Below are positions 13,507 through 14,859 of a stretch of 14,859 nucleotides of DNA, piece after piece. The notes under the pieces were generated by a model that saw only the letters and a list, made by a program, of their open reading frames with translations, ran no database searches and had not been told where the DNA came from. A program made the position numbers and the translations under genes. Each line of letters starts with the position of its first letter. Position 1 is the stretch's first letter. Origin of the DNA: Bacillota bacterium (lineage in GTDB: Bacteria > Bacillota > Bacilli > Alicyclobacillales > Alicyclobacillaceae); the NCBI GenBank assembly GCA_021816665.1, contig JAKAXI010000010.1, positions 1 to 14,859 of the forward strand, in the 5' to 3' direction.

Positions 13507-14859
13507 TTGACGAAACGCCATATGGCTGTTGATGACATCTTGCGCTTGGAACTGGTTGCGAATCCGTCTTTGTCCCCTGACGGCGCCCAGGTGCTGTTTG
13601 AGGAAACACACGCGGATGTGGAGGCTGATGGATACACCACTCAGTTGATGATCGCGGACGTCGAAGGCAGGTCGGTGCGCGCCTTGACGAGCGCCGGAAA
13701 AAGGAACAGAGGGGCTGTGTGGTCGCCGGACGGCAAGTCAGTTGCGTTTCTGTCCGATCGCGCCTTTGGCCTGCAGGCCTGGGTGCTCTCTATGTCTGGT
13801 GGTGAGGCTCGCCGCGTGACAAAGTTTCGGTACGGAATTTCGAACCTCGTGTGGTCACCGGATGGCACTACGCTGTACGGACTGACGGAAGCCCCAAGAG
13901 ACGGTGAAGTCGCGGCGTTCGAAGACAGCGTCACCGAGAAAGAAGCTCGTGAACAGTCGGAAAAGGAAGACAAGGACTGGGCGGAGAGTCCGAAGCGTTT
14001 TGACCGACTCTATTACAAACTCGACGGAGCCGGGCTGTCGAACCACAGGTATTCGCAGCTCGTCGCAGTCGACGTCGCCTCCGGTTCGTTTCGGCAACTG
14101 ACGACCGGGAACTACGACGTCGGCAGTCCGGCTGTTTCGCCGGACGGGCGCTATGTCGCGTTTGTATCCAATCGGCGTGAAAATCCAGACTTGGAGTGGT
14201 GGGCAGCTGATTTGTACCGTGTTCCGGCGGCGGGAGGCGATGTGGAACTGCTGTCAAACGAGGTTTCGGCTGGTCAACTGGCGTATTCGCCAGACGGGCG
14301 TCAACTCGCAGTACTCGGCAACGGGGACGAACAGTTTACATACTGGTCTGCCGCGCATACGCACCTGTTTTTGATCCCGGCGGCCGGCGGCGAGGCTGTC
14401 AAGCTGACTGCTGACTTCCCCGACACCGTGGATGACCGAGTGCTTTCGGATGTGCACGCGAGCGCGCGGGTACAGTCTCCGGTGTGGTCCGCGGATGGAA
14501 CAGTCGTGTACGTACTCAGCACGCGCGAAGGCGCAACGGAAGTGGTGCGTTTTGATGCGGCCGGCAAAGAGACTCCGCAGGTCGTCATTGGCGGTTCGCG
14601 CGAAGTGATTGGCTTCTCGTCAGATGGCGGCGCCAAGTTCGTCGTCTGCTATGCCACGCCGACAAACCCAGGGGTGATTGCGACGGTCGATATTACTGGC
14701 GTGAAAACGGCCACCCGTGCGTTCCGTGATGTAAAAGAGCACATGACGGAAGTTCGTACACCGTTCTTCCCTGCGACCGAGGTTCGCCTCGACCGGACCA
14801 ACGCTTTCCTTGCCGACGTCGACCTTGTTGATCCGGAGCCGTTCTGGTACCAGTCGCAA
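13507..14859 (+). CDS. S9-family peptidase (prolyl oligopeptidase type), N-terminal beta-propeller part, 3' end off the window
   Basis: The frame stays open for 451 codons to the right edge. It encodes a series of WD40-like/PD40 blades with SPDG signatures: LSPDGAQVLF (22-31), WSPDGKSVAFLSD (72-84), WSPDGTTLYGL (116-126), VSPDGRYVAFVSN (210-222), YSPDGRQLAVLG (260-271) and WSADGTVVYVLS (327-338). An acidic stretch (about 137-161) and FDRLYYKLDGAG are as in acylaminoacyl-peptidase-like S9 enzymes. The last visible residues (DPEPFWYQSQ) are where the alpha/beta-hydrolase catalytic domain begins, so Ser, Asp and His lie beyond the edge. The TTG at 13507 is chosen because AAGGAG (13491-13496) is ten bases upstream; the ATG at 13522 would be 25 bases away. 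No signal peptide, so probably cytoplasmic and active on short peptides. Confidence 0.88.
   Translation, partial: MTKRHMAVDDILRLELVANPSLSPDGAQVLFEETHADVEADGYTTQLMIADVEGRSVRALTSAGKRNRGAVWSPDGKSVAFLSDRAFGLQAWVLSMSGGEARRVTKFRYGISNLVWSPDGTTLYGLTEAPRDGEVAAFEDSVTEKEAREQSEKEDKDWAESPKRFDRLYYKLDGAGLSNHRYSQLVAVDVASGSFRQLTTGNYDVGSPAVSPDGRYVAFVSNRRENPDLEWWAADLYRVPAAGGDVELLSNEVSAGQLAYSPDGRQLAVLGNGDEQFTYWSAAHTHLFLIPAAGGEAVKLTADFPDTVDDRVLSDVHASARVQSPVWSADGTVVYVLSTREGATEVVRFDAAGKETPQVVIGGSREVIGFSSDGGAKFVVCYATPTNPGVIATVDITGVKTATRAFRDVKEHMTEVRTPFFPATEVRLDRTNAFLADVDLVDPEPFWYQSQ

Noticed and set aside
1..14859. Search for CRISPR repeats, transposase genes, tRNA genes, toxin-antitoxin pairs or phage genes.
   Set aside because: No spaced direct repeats, transposase motifs, cloverleaf-like sequence or phage-type proteins were seen by eye.

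Overview
The window looks like chromosome from a moderately GC-rich, endospore-forming Firmicute. The evidence is the spmA-spmB spore maturation pair, purine-rich Shine-Dalgarno sites of the AGGAGG type, frequent GTG and TTG starts, and a YhgE/Pip-type remnant. The gene styles fit the Alicyclobacillaceae or a neighbouring Bacilli family; that placement is inference. I see no rRNA, tRNA, CRISPR array, insertion sequence or prophage. It reads as ordinary core chromosome with a few genes in decay.

Layout, left to right. (1) 1-1233, plus strand: the C-terminal end of an ApbE flavin transferase overlaps a membrane protein of the NqrB/RnfD family, which suggests an extracytosolic flavin electron-transfer locus continuing off the left edge. 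(2) 1359-3759, minus strand: a Lon-like ATP-dependent protease (AAA domain plus Ser/Lys protease domain), split by a single-base frameshift near 2110-2130. (3) 3760-4026: a divergent intergenic region with two perfect 8-bp inverted repeats. (4) 4027-6455, plus strand: the proB-proA proline operon, overlapping by 4 bases (ATGA). (5) 6452-7124, minus strand: a YhgE/Pip membrane protein reduced by internal deletions and frameshifts. (6) 7180-7917, minus strand: a class I amidotransferase-type gamma-glutamyl hydrolase. (7) 8056-9200, plus strand: spmA-spmB. (8) 9193-10026, minus strand: an EamA/DMT transporter whose 3' end overlaps spmB. (9) 10144-11067, plus strand: a secreted VanW-family protein followed by a clear intrinsic terminator. 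(10) 11107-11446: a long leader with candidate promoters, then a CPA1-type cation/proton antiporter (11447-12694). (11) 12798-13331, minus strand: a CBS-domain protein with a C-terminal zinc ribbon, divergent from (12) an S9-family peptidase whose beta-propeller half runs off the right edge (13507 onward).

Functional links. ProB and ProA carry out the two steps from glutamate to glutamate semialdehyde. The nearby gamma-glutamyl hydrolase also acts on a gamma-glutamyl bond, but it is on the other strand, behind a pseudogene. SpmA and SpmB act together in spore core dehydration. ApbE covalently attaches FMN to exported or membrane redox proteins, and the RnfD-like protein is a plausible membrane electron conduit to such a target.

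I found no clearly new multi-gene system. The best leads are the broken Lon-like gene, the ApbE/RnfD-like pair, the Gly-Asp variant in the antiporter core motif, the CBS/zinc-ribbon protein, and the symmetrical elements between the Lon-like gene and proB.
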